From Solirubrobacteraceae bacterium (GTDB lineage Bacteria > Actinomycetota > Thermoleophilia > Solirubrobacterales > Solirubrobacteraceae): a stretch of 64,000 nucleotides of DNA. The stretch covers positions 155,981 through 219,980 of the forward strand of contig JAPSGI010000003.1 in the NCBI GenBank assembly GCA_031177685.1, read 5' to 3'. The notes under the pieces are model-generated. The model had not been told where the DNA came from, searched no databases, and saw only the letters and a list, made by a program, of their open reading frames with translations. The translations under genes and the position numbers were made by a program. Positions 26,721-35,059 of the stretch are shown here, in pieces (the first letter of the stretch is position 1; every line of letters starts with the position of its first letter).

Positions 26721-27571
26721 TCAGCTTTGGCGGGCACGCGTTCATCTGGTCGGCGCAGTGGGACGCCTCGGGTGCCGAGCGAGCGATGGCTGCAGCGGCG
26801 CTACACGGCCTTGATTTCGTAGAGGTTCCCCTTCTCGAGCTCGAAGCCTTTCCGCGCAGGGAGACGCGCGCGCTGGTCGAGGCGTACGGCGTAGGTGTGA
26901 CGACGTCTCTCGGGCTCCCGCGCGATTGTCATATGCCGTTCAACCCGGACGGCGCCTTGAAGTACCTGACTTCTGCGATCGAGCTCGCCTCGGAACTGGG
27001 CTCCGACACCTTGACGGGAGCGCTTTACACCCACCTGGGGACGCTGACTCGTCGCCCTCCTACCGAGGCGGAGATCGCATGCTGCGCGACGACGCTTAAG
27101 ACCGCGGCCGGCATTGCGAGCCACTACGGGATCTCGCTCGGAATCGAGGCGATCAACCGATACGAGACGTATCTGAATAACACGGCGCGGCAGGTGGCTG
27201 ACTTGCTCGACAGGATCGACGAGCCAAATGTGTTCGCCCATCTCGATACGTACCACATGAACATCGAGGAGAAGGGCTTTCGAGGTGCCGTCGAGACACT
27301 GGGGGATCGCCTCGGCTACATGCATCTTTCGGAGTCTGATCGCGGAACGCCGGGCAGCGGCAATGTCAATTGGGACGATGTCTTCGCTGGACTCCGAGAG
27401 ATCGGGTACAGCGGTCGACTTGTGATGGAGTCCTTCATTGCTGTGAACGATGCCATCATCGGGGCGACGGCAATCTGGAGAAAGGTCGTCGAAGACCCGG
27501 ACGCGCTTGTCAGAGACGGACTGGAGTTCCTGCGGGGTAAGTGCGCTGACTACGAACTCGGACTGCAATGA
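26717..27571 (+). CDS. Sugar isomerase/epimerase, D-tagatose 3-epimerase-like (TIM barrel)
   Basis: From GTG 26717 the protein has 284 residues and belongs to the xylose-isomerase-like TIM-barrel family. The four metal ligands of D-tagatose/D-psicose 3-epimerases are recognisable in order: Glu in GIEAINR, Asp in HLDTYHMNIEE, His in YMHLSESDRG and Glu in VMESF. HMNIEE is highly characteristic. Such enzymes interconvert free ketoses at C3 or aldose/ketose pairs. It lies between the aldo-keto reductase and the transketolase, supporting a role in reshaping the imported sugar before or after kinase action. Confidence 0.88.
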   Translation: MISFGGHAFIWSAQWDASGAERAMAAAALHGLDFVEVPLLELEAFPRRETRALVEAYGVGVTTSLGLPRDCHMPFNPDGALKYLTSAIELASELGSDTLTGALYTHLGTLTRRPPTEAEIACCATTLKTAAGIASHYGISLGIEAINRYETYLNNTARQVADLLDRIDEPNVFAHLDTYHMNIEEKGFRGAVETLGDRLGYMHLSESDRGTPGSGNVNWDDVFAGLREIGYSGRLVMESFIAVNDAIIGATAIWRKVVEDPDALVRDGLEFLRGKCADYELGLQ

Positions 27572-27713
27572 GGGCGAAGGACATGTGTTCCTCGCCAAAG
27601 TCGAGGAGATGGACAGGCGCGTGACGACGTCCTGGTCTTCACGCCCGGGCCGCTGAGCGAGGTCACTCGGGGGCGCGCGGGTGGTATTGCCGCGGACTGG
27701 GCCTCTGCTAGCG

Positions 27714-27727
27714 CCTGTAGGTACAGG
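27714..27727. promoter_or_regulatory. Operator-like palindrome upstream of the transketolase operon, copy C
   Basis: CCTGTA-GG-TACAGG is a perfect 14-bp palindrome, 138 bp before the transketolase start. It matches the cores in the transporter control region. TGTGATAAG at about 27735-27743 just downstream could be an extended -10 element. Confidence 0.6.
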
Positions 27728-27864
27728 ATTACACTTGTGATAAGCTCGCTGCGAGCTTTGTGAAGGGGGATCGCCTTGGGATCCGTCGCTGAACGGCAGC
27801 GCTCAACGCAGATTTCGGACGAGGACGAGAAGGCTGAAGTGACTACCGACAACGAGGAGCCGAC

Positions 27865-29967
27865 GTGACGCAGCAGGGGTGGGCCGACGCGCGGGACGCT
27901 CTGGTCGTGGCGCACGCACGTGTCCTCCCGCTTGACATTGTGCAGGCGAAGGGCAACGGCCATGCCGGCACCGCCGTGAGTCTCACCCCGGCGCTGTACG
28001 TGCTCTTTCAGGAATACCTGAGGCACGACCCGGCGGACGATCGGTGGTGGGGCCGCGACCGCTTCGTCCTTTCGGCCGGCCACACGAGCCTCTCGCTCTA
28101 CTTGCAGCTCTACCTCAGCGGGTACGGACTCGAGATCGAGGATCTCAGGGCCGCGCGCGCCTTTGGCTCGCTGACCCCTGGACACCCCGAGTTCGGCCAC
28201 ACGCGTGGCGTCGAGACCTCCACCGGCCCGCTTGGACAGGGGATCGCGAACGCCGTCGGGATGGCGATGGCGCGCCAGCGGATGCGGACGATGCTCGACC
28301 CTCACGCGCCCGCGGGCCAGAGCCCGTTCGACCACCGGATCTGGTGCCTCGCCGGGGACGGCTGCCTGCAGGAGGGCATCTCGCACGAGGCCGGCGCGCT
28401 CGCCGGGCACCTCAAGCTCGAGGACCTGATCCTGATCTGGGATGACAACGAGGTCACGATCGAGGGCGACACGGCGATTGCGACCAGCGAGGACGTCCCG
28501 GCGCGCTGGGCGGCCTACGGCTGGCACATCGTCACGATCGACGACGCCGAGGATCCCGACGCGATCCGCGCCGGCTTCGACGCGGCGGTCGCCCACCGCG
28601 GAGGGCCCGTGTTCGTGCGGCTGCGAACGCGCATCGGGCACCCGATGCCGACGGTCGGCGGCACCGGCGCGGCCCACTCCGGCGCTCCAGGTGCCGACGA
28701 GATCGCTCGAACCAAGCAGATCCTCGGCCTCGATCCGGAGGAATGGTTCGCGATGCCGGCGGAGCTGCTCGAGCACGCCCGCACTGTGCGACGGCGCGGC
28801 GCGGCGGCACACGCCGAGTGGGACGAGCGGCTCGAGGGGTGGAGGCAACAGAACCCCGCCGCCGCCGAATTGCACGCGCGGCTGGAACGAGGCGCCCTGC
28901 CGGACGGCTGGCTCGACGCGCTCCCGGTGTTCGCGCCGGGGGAAGCCCTGGCCACCCGGATCGCCAACGCGCGCGTGCTCGAGGCGCTGACAGAGCGGCT
29001 GCCCGAGCTGTGGGGCGGCTCAGCGGACCTGGCCGAGACCAACGGCACGATGGTGGCGGGGATGGAGAGCTTCCTTCCGCCCTATGCCACCTCCGAGGAG
29101 TGGCCGGGTGCGCCGGGCGGTCGCATGCTGCATTTCGGCATCCGAGAGCATGCCATGGGCGGCATCCTCAACGGCATCTCCGTCACCTCGCCCACGAGAC
29201 CGTACGGCGCGACGTTCCTGTGCTTCTCGGACTACATGCGTCCGTCCGTCCGACTCGCCGCGCTGATGAAGCTGCCCGTCACCTACATCTGGACGCACGA
29301 CTCCGTCGCTCTGGGCGAGGACGGGCCGACCCACCAGCCGGTCGAGCACCTGTGGGCGCTGCGCGGCATCCCCGGCATGACCCTGGTGCGCCCGGCGGAC
29401 GGCAACGAAACCGTGGCTGCATGGATCCGAATGATGACGCGGCCTGACGGCCCGGTCGGGCTGGCGCTGAGCCGCCAGGCGCTGCCGACACTTGACGTCG
29501 ACCGGCAGGTCGTGTTGGACGGGACGGGGCGCGGTGCCTACGTCGTCGCTGACCACGGCGGCGGCGGTCTGCCCGATCTCGTGCTGATTGCGACGGGGTC
29601 CGAGGTCTCGCTCGCGCTTCAGGCGCGGGAGGAGCTCGGCACCGCTGGGGTGCGCGCCCGCGTCGTGTCGGCGCCGTGCCTGGAGTGGTTCGACCACGAG
29701 TCAGAGGAGTATCGGGACGCCGTGTTGCCACCGGAGGTCGCCGCTCGCGTCAGCGTCGAGGCCGGCAATGGCGTCGGCTGGCACCGCTACGTCGGCAGCC
29801 ACGGGGAGGTCGTCTCCGTCGAAGACTTCGGTGTCAGCGGGAGCGGCGCCGCGGTGCTCGCCGCGGCCGGTCTGACCGTCGAGCACGTCGTCGCGGCCGC
29901 CCACAGGAGCCTGGAGCGGGCGACGGGACAGCGGCATCGGGTCGCGGCCGGAGGGCGCGCCGGATGA
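27865..29967 (+). CDS. tkt: Transketolase
   Basis: The 700-residue enzyme has all three transketolase domains. It contains GNGHAG (about 31-36, catalytic His; most homologues have GHPG), FVLSAGHTSLSLY, FGHTRGVETSTGPLGQGIANAVGMA, the thiamine motif GDGCLQEG with DDNEVTIEGD, the catalytic Glu in FGIREHAMGGILNGI and HDSVALGEDGPTHQPVEHL. The pattern is that of the actinobacterial type. It transfers a two-carbon unit from a ketose phosphate. Its place in a catabolic run, coupled to deoC by an ATGA overlap, suggests a paralogue dedicated to the island pathway. The start is GTG 27865. Confidence 0.93.
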   Translation: MTQQGWADARDALVVAHARVLPLDIVQAKGNGHAGTAVSLTPALYVLFQEYLRHDPADDRWWGRDRFVLSAGHTSLSLYLQLYLSGYGLEIEDLRAARAFGSLTPGHPEFGHTRGVETSTGPLGQGIANAVGMAMARQRMRTMLDPHAPAGQSPFDHRIWCLAGDGCLQEGISHEAGALAGHLKLEDLILIWDDNEVTIEGDTAIATSEDVPARWAAYGWHIVTIDDAEDPDAIRAGFDAAVAHRGGPVFVRLRTRIGHPMPTVGGTGAAHSGAPGADEIARTKQILGLDPEEWFAMPAELLEHARTVRRRGAAAHAEWDERLEGWRQQNPAAAELHARLERGALPDGWLDALPVFAPGEALATRIANARVLEALTERLPELWGGSADLAETNGTMVAGMESFLPPYATSEEWPGAPGGRMLHFGIREHAMGGILNGISVTSPTRPYGATFLCFSDYMRPSVRLAALMKLPVTYIWTHDSVALGEDGPTHQPVEHLWALRGIPGMTLVRPADGNETVAAWIRMMTRPDGPVGLALSRQALPTLDVDRQVVLDGTGRGAYVVADHGGGGLPDLVLIATGSEVSLALQAREELGTAGVRARVVSAPCLEWFDHESEEYRDAVLPPEVAARVSVEAGNGVGWHRYVGSHGEVVSVEDFGVSGSGAAVLAAAGLTVEHVVAAAHRSLERATGQRHRVAAGGRAG

Positions 29968-30974
29968 CGGTTGTCGATCCGCGGCCGGCCGGCGAGCGCC
30001 CCACGGCGGCCACGCTGACGCTCGCGCGCCGGGTCATCAACAGTGCGCGCCTCGACGACGCGGCGCTGCGCGGCTTCCTGCACGGGCTGCCCGGCGTCGA
30101 CGAGGTCGGCGCGAAGGCCCGCGCAGCCGGGCTCGCGACGCGTTCGATCAAGACGTCATCGAAGGCGCTGGCGCTCGACCTAGCGATCTCGATGGTCGAC
30201 CTGACGACCCTCGAGGGCGCCGACACCGAGGGTAAGGTGCGGGCGCTGTGCGCGAAGGCGCTGCAGCCGGAACACGCCAACACAGACTGCCCGCGGGTGG
30301 CGGCCGTCTGCGTCTACAACGACCTGGTCCCAGTCGCGCTCCATGCGCTGCGCGGCAGCGACGTCAAGGTCGCCGCGGTGGCGACCGCATTCCCGAGCGG
30401 TCGCGCGAGCCGGGCCGTCAAGCTCACCGACACGGCGGAGGCCATCCGCGCCGGTGCGCACGAAATTGACATGGTGATCGATCGCGGCGCCTTCCTCGCC
30501 GGCCGCTACCTCCAGGTGTTCGAGGAGATCGCGGCCGTCGCCGAGGCCTGCCGCGCCGACGGTGCGCGGGCGCACCTCAAGGTGATCCTTGAAACGGGCG
30601 AACTCGTCACGCTCGACAACGTCCGCCGAGCCTCATTTCTGGCCATGCTTGCGGGCGCCGATTTCGTCAAGACCAGCACCGGTAAGGTCCCGGTCGCTGC
30701 GACGCTCCCCGTCACGCTGGTGATGCTCGAGGCCGTCCGCGACTGGCACCGCCAGACCGGAATCCGGATCGGCGTCAAGCCGGCCGGCGGCATCAGGAGC
30801 GCCAAGGATGCCCTGAAATACCTGGTCACGGTCGCCGAAACGGCCGGGCCCGAGTGGCTGACGCCCGACCGGTTCCGGTTCGGTGCCTCGACGCTACTCA
30901 ACGACCTGCTGATGCAGCGTCGGAAGCTGGCGATGGGGCATTACGCCGGCCCCGACTACGTGACCATCGACTGA
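29964..30974 (+). CDS. deoC: Deoxyribose-phosphate aldolase, long form
   Basis: The 336-residue enzyme cleaves 2-deoxyribose 5-phosphate to acetaldehyde and glyceraldehyde 3-phosphate. It has the Schiff-base Lys in DFVKTSTGK, the second active-site Lys in GVKPAGGIR, CVYNDLVP and AFPSGRAS. It is of the longer class (more than 300 residues, as in animals and many Actinobacteria), not the 220-250-residue E. coli-like class. The ATG overlaps the transketolase stop. The next genes encode aldehyde dehydrogenases that could oxidise its acetaldehyde product. Confidence 0.92.
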   Translation: MTVVDPRPAGERPTAATLTLARRVINSARLDDAALRGFLHGLPGVDEVGAKARAAGLATRSIKTSSKALALDLAISMVDLTTLEGADTEGKVRALCAKALQPEHANTDCPRVAAVCVYNDLVPVALHALRGSDVKVAAVATAFPSGRASRAVKLTDTAEAIRAGAHEIDMVIDRGAFLAGRYLQVFEEIAAVAEACRADGARAHLKVILETGELVTLDNVRRASFLAMLAGADFVKTSTGKVPVAATLPVTLVMLEAVRDWHRQTGIRIGVKPAGGIRSAKDALKYLVTVAETAGPEWLTPDRFRFGASTLLNDLLMQRRKLAMGHYAGPDYVTID

Positions 30975-30987
30975 AGGGCAGCCATCG

Positions 30988-32490
30988 ATGACCCATCCCG
31001 CGGCCACCTCCGCCCCCGGACGTCTCGCTCTAGCCGAGCGGTTCCTCCACTACGCACCGGCCCCAGAATCGCGCTCCATCGTTGACATCAGGCCCGCCTA
31101 CGGGCTCTTCATCGACGGCGCGTTCGTCGAGGGCGATGGCGAGCGCTTCTCGACGATCAATCCCGCGGATGAGAAGGTGTTGGCCGAGGTGACGTCGGCC
31201 AACGCCGCCGACGTCGACCGCGCCGTCGTGGCGGCCCGACGCGCGTCTGAGCGCGTCTGGTCTGCGACGCCGGGCACCGAGCGCGCCAAGTACCTCTTTC
31301 GGATCGCGCGGCTAATTCAAGAGCGGGGCCGTGAACTCGCCGTGCTCGAGACCCTCGACAACGGCAAGCCGATCAAGGAGTCCCGAGACTTCGATGTACC
31401 CGCGGCAGCGGCGCACTTCTTCTACTACGCCGGGTGGGCCGACAAGCTCGAGTACGCGGGCTATGGCCCGACGGTGCGCCCGCGCGGCGTCGTGGGCCAG
31501 GTCATCCCCTGGAACTTCCCGCTGCTGATGCTGGCATGGAAGATCGCTCCGGCGCTTGCGACCGGGAACACGGTCGTGCTCAAGCCCGCCGAGACTACGC
31601 CGCTGAGCGCCCTGCTCTTCGCCGAGATCTGCCAGCAGGCAGATCTGCCGCCGGGCGTCGTCAACATCCTGACTGGCGCAGGCGAGACCGGGCGGCTACT
31701 CGTCGAGCACGAGGGAATCGACAAGGTCGCGTTCACCGGCTCGACGCAGGTTGGCAAGGCGATCGCGCGGGCGATCGCCGGCACAGGCACAGGCCTGACG
31801 CTGGAGCTGGGCGGCAAGGCAGCGAACATCGTCTATGACGACGCGCCGATCGACGAGACCGTCGAGGGCATCGTCAACGGCATCTTCTTCAACCAGGGCC
31901 ATGTCTGCTGCGCCGGGTCGCGCCTCCTCGTCCAGGAATCCATCGCCGAGGAGGTCGTTGAGCGACTCCAGCGGCGACTGTCGACGCTGCGCCTTGGTGA
32001 CCCCTTGGACAAGAACACCGACATCGGAGCGATCAACTCCCAGGCACAGCTGGACCGGATCAGAGAGTTGACGGCGGCGGGTGAGGCCGAGGGAGCGCAG
32101 CGGTGGTCGGCGACCTGCGAGCTGCCCGAGCGCGGCTACTGGTTCGCGCCGACCGTCTTCACCGACGTTTCGCAAGCCCATCGGATCGCTAGCGAGGAGG
32201 TCTTTGGGCCCGTCCTGTCGGTGCTGACCTTCCGAACGCCGGACGAGGCGATCGCCAAGGCCAACAACACGCCGTACGGGTTGTCGGCCGGCATCTGGAC
32301 CGACAAGGGCTCACGGATCCTATGGACGGCAGACCGACTCCGCGCCGGCGTGGTCTGGGCGAACACCTTCAACCAATTTGACCCTTCAAGCCCGTTCGGA
32401 GGTTACAAGGAGTCCGGCTACGGCCGCGAAGGCGGCCGCCACGGACTCGAGCCGTACCTGGCTCTGGCCACCGAGGTGGATGCTGCATGA
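30988..32490 (+). CDS. Aldehyde dehydrogenase, full length
   Basis: The 500-residue NAD(P)-dependent enzyme has the oxyanion Asn in PWNFP (Asn176), the NAD motif FTGSTQVGK (249-257), the general base Glu273 in LELGGK and the catalytic Cys307 in NQGHVCCAG. EEVFGPVLSV and PFGGYKESGYGREGG near the end complete the family signature. It lies 13 bp after deoC and overlaps the next gene by 4 bp. Oxidation of acetaldehyde from the aldolase, or of an aldose-derived aldehyde, is the likely role. Confidence 0.93.
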   Translation: MTHPAATSAPGRLALAERFLHYAPAPESRSIVDIRPAYGLFIDGAFVEGDGERFSTINPADEKVLAEVTSANAADVDRAVVAARRASERVWSATPGTERAKYLFRIARLIQERGRELAVLETLDNGKPIKESRDFDVPAAAAHFFYYAGWADKLEYAGYGPTVRPRGVVGQVIPWNFPLLMLAWKIAPALATGNTVVLKPAETTPLSALLFAEICQQADLPPGVVNILTGAGETGRLLVEHEGIDKVAFTGSTQVGKAIARAIAGTGTGLTLELGGKAANIVYDDAPIDETVEGIVNGIFFNQGHVCCAGSRLLVQESIAEEVVERLQRRLSTLRLGDPLDKNTDIGAINSQAQLDRIRELTAAGEAEGAQRWSATCELPERGYWFAPTVFTDVSQAHRIASEEVFGPVLSVLTFRTPDEAIAKANNTPYGLSAGIWTDKGSRILWTADRLRAGVVWANTFNQFDPSSPFGGYKESGYGREGGRHGLEPYLALATEVDAA

Positions 32491-33392
32491 TGGCCAAATC
32501 CGGCAGCGCCGCGAACGCCCCCGAAACGAGGCTAGAAGCGCGCAAGACCTACAAGCTGTTCATCGGCGGGAAGTTCCCTCGAAGCGAGTCCGGCCGCTCC
32601 TATGTCATCTCCGACCGGTCCGGGCGCTTCCTCGCCAATGTCGCACAGGGATCGCGCAAGGATGCACGCGACGCCGTGGTGGCCGCGCGCGCGGCGTTCC
32701 CCAACTGGTCCGGGGCGACGGCCTACAACCGAGGCCAGGTGCTCTATCGCGTAGCCGAGGTCATGGAGGGCCGGCGCGCGCAGTTCGTCGACGAAGTGTC
32801 CGCCCTCGAAGGCATCGGGCGCAAGGAGGCCGAGCGCGCGGTGGGCGCCGCCGTTGACCGGTGGATCTGGTACGCCGGCTGGAGCGACAAGATCGCGCAG
32901 ATCGTCGGCGGCGCCAACCCGGTTGCGGGCCCATACTTCAACCTCTCGGTGCCAGAGCCGACCGGTGTCGTTGCGGTACTCGCGCCCCAGGACTCCGCGC
33001 TGCTTGGCCTGGTGTCGGTGATCGCCCCTGTGATCGTCACTGGCAACTCGGCCATCGTGATCGCCAGTGAGGAGCGGCCACTGCCCGCGATCACGCTTTC
33101 GGAAGCGCTGGCCACCTCAGACGTTCCCAGCGGCGTCGTGAACGTGCTCACCGGCCGCACTGCCGAGATCGCCGAGCACCTAGCTACGCACGAGGACGTC
33201 AACGGCCTGGACCTAACAGGGGCGCCCGGCGACCTGGTCACGTCGCTCGCGGCCGCCGCCGCGGGCACGCTCAAGCGGCTGTGGGCCCCGAGCCCGGGAG
33301 CGCCCACGCCCGATTGGCTCTCCGTTCCGGGAATCGGGCGGATGACCGCGTTCCTGGAGACCAAGACCGTCTGGCACCCGAAGGGTCAGTAA
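32487..33392 (+). CDS. Aldehyde-dehydrogenase-like protein lacking the catalytic-Cys domain
   Basis: The 301-residue protein aligns with the first about 230 residues of aldehyde dehydrogenases: LFIGGKFPRSESGRS, VAEVMEGRR, WYAGWSDKIAQIVGG and SVPEPTGVVAVLAPQDS in place of the PWNFP block. It then skips to a tail FLETKTVWHPKGQ resembling the extreme C-terminus. The GSTxxGK motif, general-base Glu and catalytic Cys are missing. The frame is clean and coupled to the full-length gene by ATGA, so it is probably a functional non-catalytic partner and not a random truncation. Confidence 0.8.
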   Translation: MMAKSGSAANAPETRLEARKTYKLFIGGKFPRSESGRSYVISDRSGRFLANVAQGSRKDARDAVVAARAAFPNWSGATAYNRGQVLYRVAEVMEGRRAQFVDEVSALEGIGRKEAERAVGAAVDRWIWYAGWSDKIAQIVGGANPVAGPYFNLSVPEPTGVVAVLAPQDSALLGLVSVIAPVIVTGNSAIVIASEERPLPAITLSEALATSDVPSGVVNVLTGRTAEIAEHLATHEDVNGLDLTGAPGDLVTSLAAAAAGTLKRLWAPSPGAPTPDWLSVPGIGRMTAFLETKTVWHPKGQ

Positions 33393-33456
33393 ACCGCACG
33401 AACCGACTACCCGCGGCTGCGCAGCGTTCTCGCCGCTGTTCGTCGATGCGAGGGCC

Positions 33457-34110
33457 TCAGCGACCGCCCGGCAGGTGCGCCCAGACATCGTTGAGCCCTC
33501 CGATGCTGAACAGCACGCCGTCGAGCGGAGGGCGGCCACGTGCGGTGACGCCCAGCAGCATGCACCCCGCCGCGACAGCCGCCGCGGCGCCCGTCGGCGA
33601 GTCCTCGAATACCAGGGTTCGGGCCGGCTCCACGCGCAGGCGCCGCGTCGCCTCGCGGTAGACGTCAGGCGCCGGCTTGGGCAGCGGCACCTCATCGGCG
33701 CCCACGACCGCATCGAGCACCGGCGTCACGCCCAGCGTTTCTAGCATCGGATCGAGGAGGCAGCGCGGCGTATTCGACGCAACCGCGACGGGGACTCGTC
33801 GCGCGAGCTCGTGCATCAGCTCCACCGCCCCCGGGAGCGGCCGGACGCTCCCGCACAGCAGCGGCGTGACGACGGCCAGCAGCTCCTGCTCGAGTGACTC
33901 GAGCGGCGGCGGGTCGTCCATCAGCCCTGCGAGCAACGCAACCGCGGCGCGATAGGACATCCCGTGCGTGCGGTGCGCGAGCTCCGCCGTCCAGGCAACG
34001 TGGTGGCGCTCGCACAGTGCCTGCTGGGCCAGGCCCCACACCTCCTCGCTGTCGGCCAGGACGCCGTCGCAGTCGAAGACAACGGCGTCGAAGTGCGGGA
34101 GCATCGTCAT
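33457..34110 (-). CDS. HAD-superfamily phosphatase (beta-phosphoglucomutase-like)
   Basis: The 217-residue protein has HAD motif I VVFDCDGVLADSE (Asp13, Asp15), motif II VASNTP, motif III Lys in LPKPAPDVY and motif IV FEDSPTGAAAAVAAG. The helical cap after motif I is of the C1 (beta-phosphoglucomutase/phosphatase) type. It may dephosphorylate a sugar phosphate, for example to relieve a toxic intermediate. It is transcribed toward the aldehyde dehydrogenase operon (convergent, 64 bp apart) and lies downstream of the GntR gene in the same direction. Confidence 0.87.
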   Translation of the reverse strand: MTMLPHFDAVVFDCDGVLADSEEVWGLAQQALCERHHVAWTAELAHRTHGMSYRAAVALLAGLMDDPPPLESLEQELLAVVTPLLCGSVRPLPGAVELMHELARRVPVAVASNTPRCLLDPMLETLGVTPVLDAVVGADEVPLPKPAPDVYREATRRLRVEPARTLVFEDSPTGAAAAVAAGCMLLGVTARGRPPLDGVLFSIGGLNDVWAHLPGGR

Positions 34111-34240
34111 CCGCAGCCGCAGGCCGGCACGAGCTCCCCGGGGCGGTCGCCCTCAAGCCGAGGCGTGATTCGCGCCAGGAGACTGTCAAGTCCCGAATAC
34201 GGCCAGAGAAGGCGGATGCGCGGATACAAGGGCGCGGTGC

Positions 34241-35020
34241 TCAGTCGGGGACGACGATGCGCGGTCGCCTCAACGCACTGTTCGTCCGCGACAGCTCCAC
34301 CTCGAACCGACTACGGTCGCCGCGGTGGAAGCCGACGAAGCTCTCCACCGGCCGATCGTCGGTGCCGTAGCTCACGCTGCGCAAAGCCAACACTGGCGCC
34401 CCGCGTCGTATACCCAGGCTGCGCGCGAGTGCGGCGCTCGCCAAGGTCGCTTCCACCGATCGCCGGCCGCGCACGAGAGGGACGCCGTACTTGCCCTCGA
34501 GCAACGCATAGAGCGACGTGTCCGACAGATCCTCGTCGACCAGTCCCGGCGCCAGCTCGTACGGCACTCGGGCGACGGCGAGGTTCCATGGCTCGCCATC
34601 GACGAAACGCAGCCGTTCAAGCTCGATCACCATGTTGCCGGGCTCCAGCTCCAGCTCTGCCGCGACAGGCGCGTCGGCGGGCACGACCTCGCAACGCAGC
34701 ACCTTGCTGTGCACATGACCGCCGCGGGCGGCCACGTCCTCGTACAGGCCAGTAAGCGACTGCACCAGCCCTTCGGGTGTCTTCCGCTGAGCTACGTACG
34801 TTCCGCGGCCCTTGATCCGTTCGATCACGCCCTCGAACTCGAGCTCGGTAAGCGCCTGCCGCACCACCGTCCTCGATACCGCGTAGGTCGAGCAGAGCTC
34901 GTGGTCGCCCGGTAGCCGATCGCCGGACGCCAGTTTGGACCGCTCGATGTTGCCCACCAGAATCTGCTTCAGCTGGTGGTAGAACGGCACCGGAGAGGAG
35001 CGGTCGATTCTTGACTCCAT
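34241..35020 (-). CDS. GntR-family regulator with UTRA domain (HutC type)
   Basis: The 259-residue protein has a GntR winged helix-turn-helix (about 10-75: PFYHQLKQILVGNIE, GDRLPGDHELCSTYAVSRTV, then GRGTYVAQ) and a UTRA effector domain (about 90-245). HutC-type GntR proteins repress sugar or amino-acid pathways until a phosphorylated metabolite binds. It is the best candidate to control the island. A perfect palindrome covers its own promoter, which suggests autorepression. Confidence 0.92.
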   Translation of the reverse strand: MESRIDRSSPVPFYHQLKQILVGNIERSKLASGDRLPGDHELCSTYAVSRTVVRQALTELEFEGVIERIKGRGTYVAQRKTPEGLVQSLTGLYEDVAARGGHVHSKVLRCEVVPADAPVAAELELEPGNMVIELERLRFVDGEPWNLAVARVPYELAPGLVDEDLSDTSLYALLEGKYGVPLVRGRRSVEATLASAALARSLGIRRGAPVLALRSVSYGTDDRPVESFVGFHRGDRSRFEVELSRTNSALRRPRIVVPD

Positions 35021-35023
35021 GTA

Positions 35024-35038
35024 ATGTTAGGATAACAT
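35024..35038. promoter_or_regulatory. Palindromic operator at the gntR promoter
   Basis: ATGTTA-GGA-TAACAT is a perfect 6+3+6 palindrome starting 4 bp upstream of the GntR start codon. On the minus strand it contains TATCCT, a -10-like hexamer, so a bound regulator would block the gene's own promoter. Its half-site TGTTA resembles but is not identical to the CTGTA half-site of the other palindromes. Confidence 0.55.
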
Positions 35039-35059
35039 CTAAGCACCCATTCAGCGTGG

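Noticed and set aside
27895..27975. GNGHAG in the transketolase as a sign of a lost active site
   Set aside because: GNGH is the normal actinobacterial form and the catalytic His and Glu are present; only the Pro-to-Ala change is unusual.
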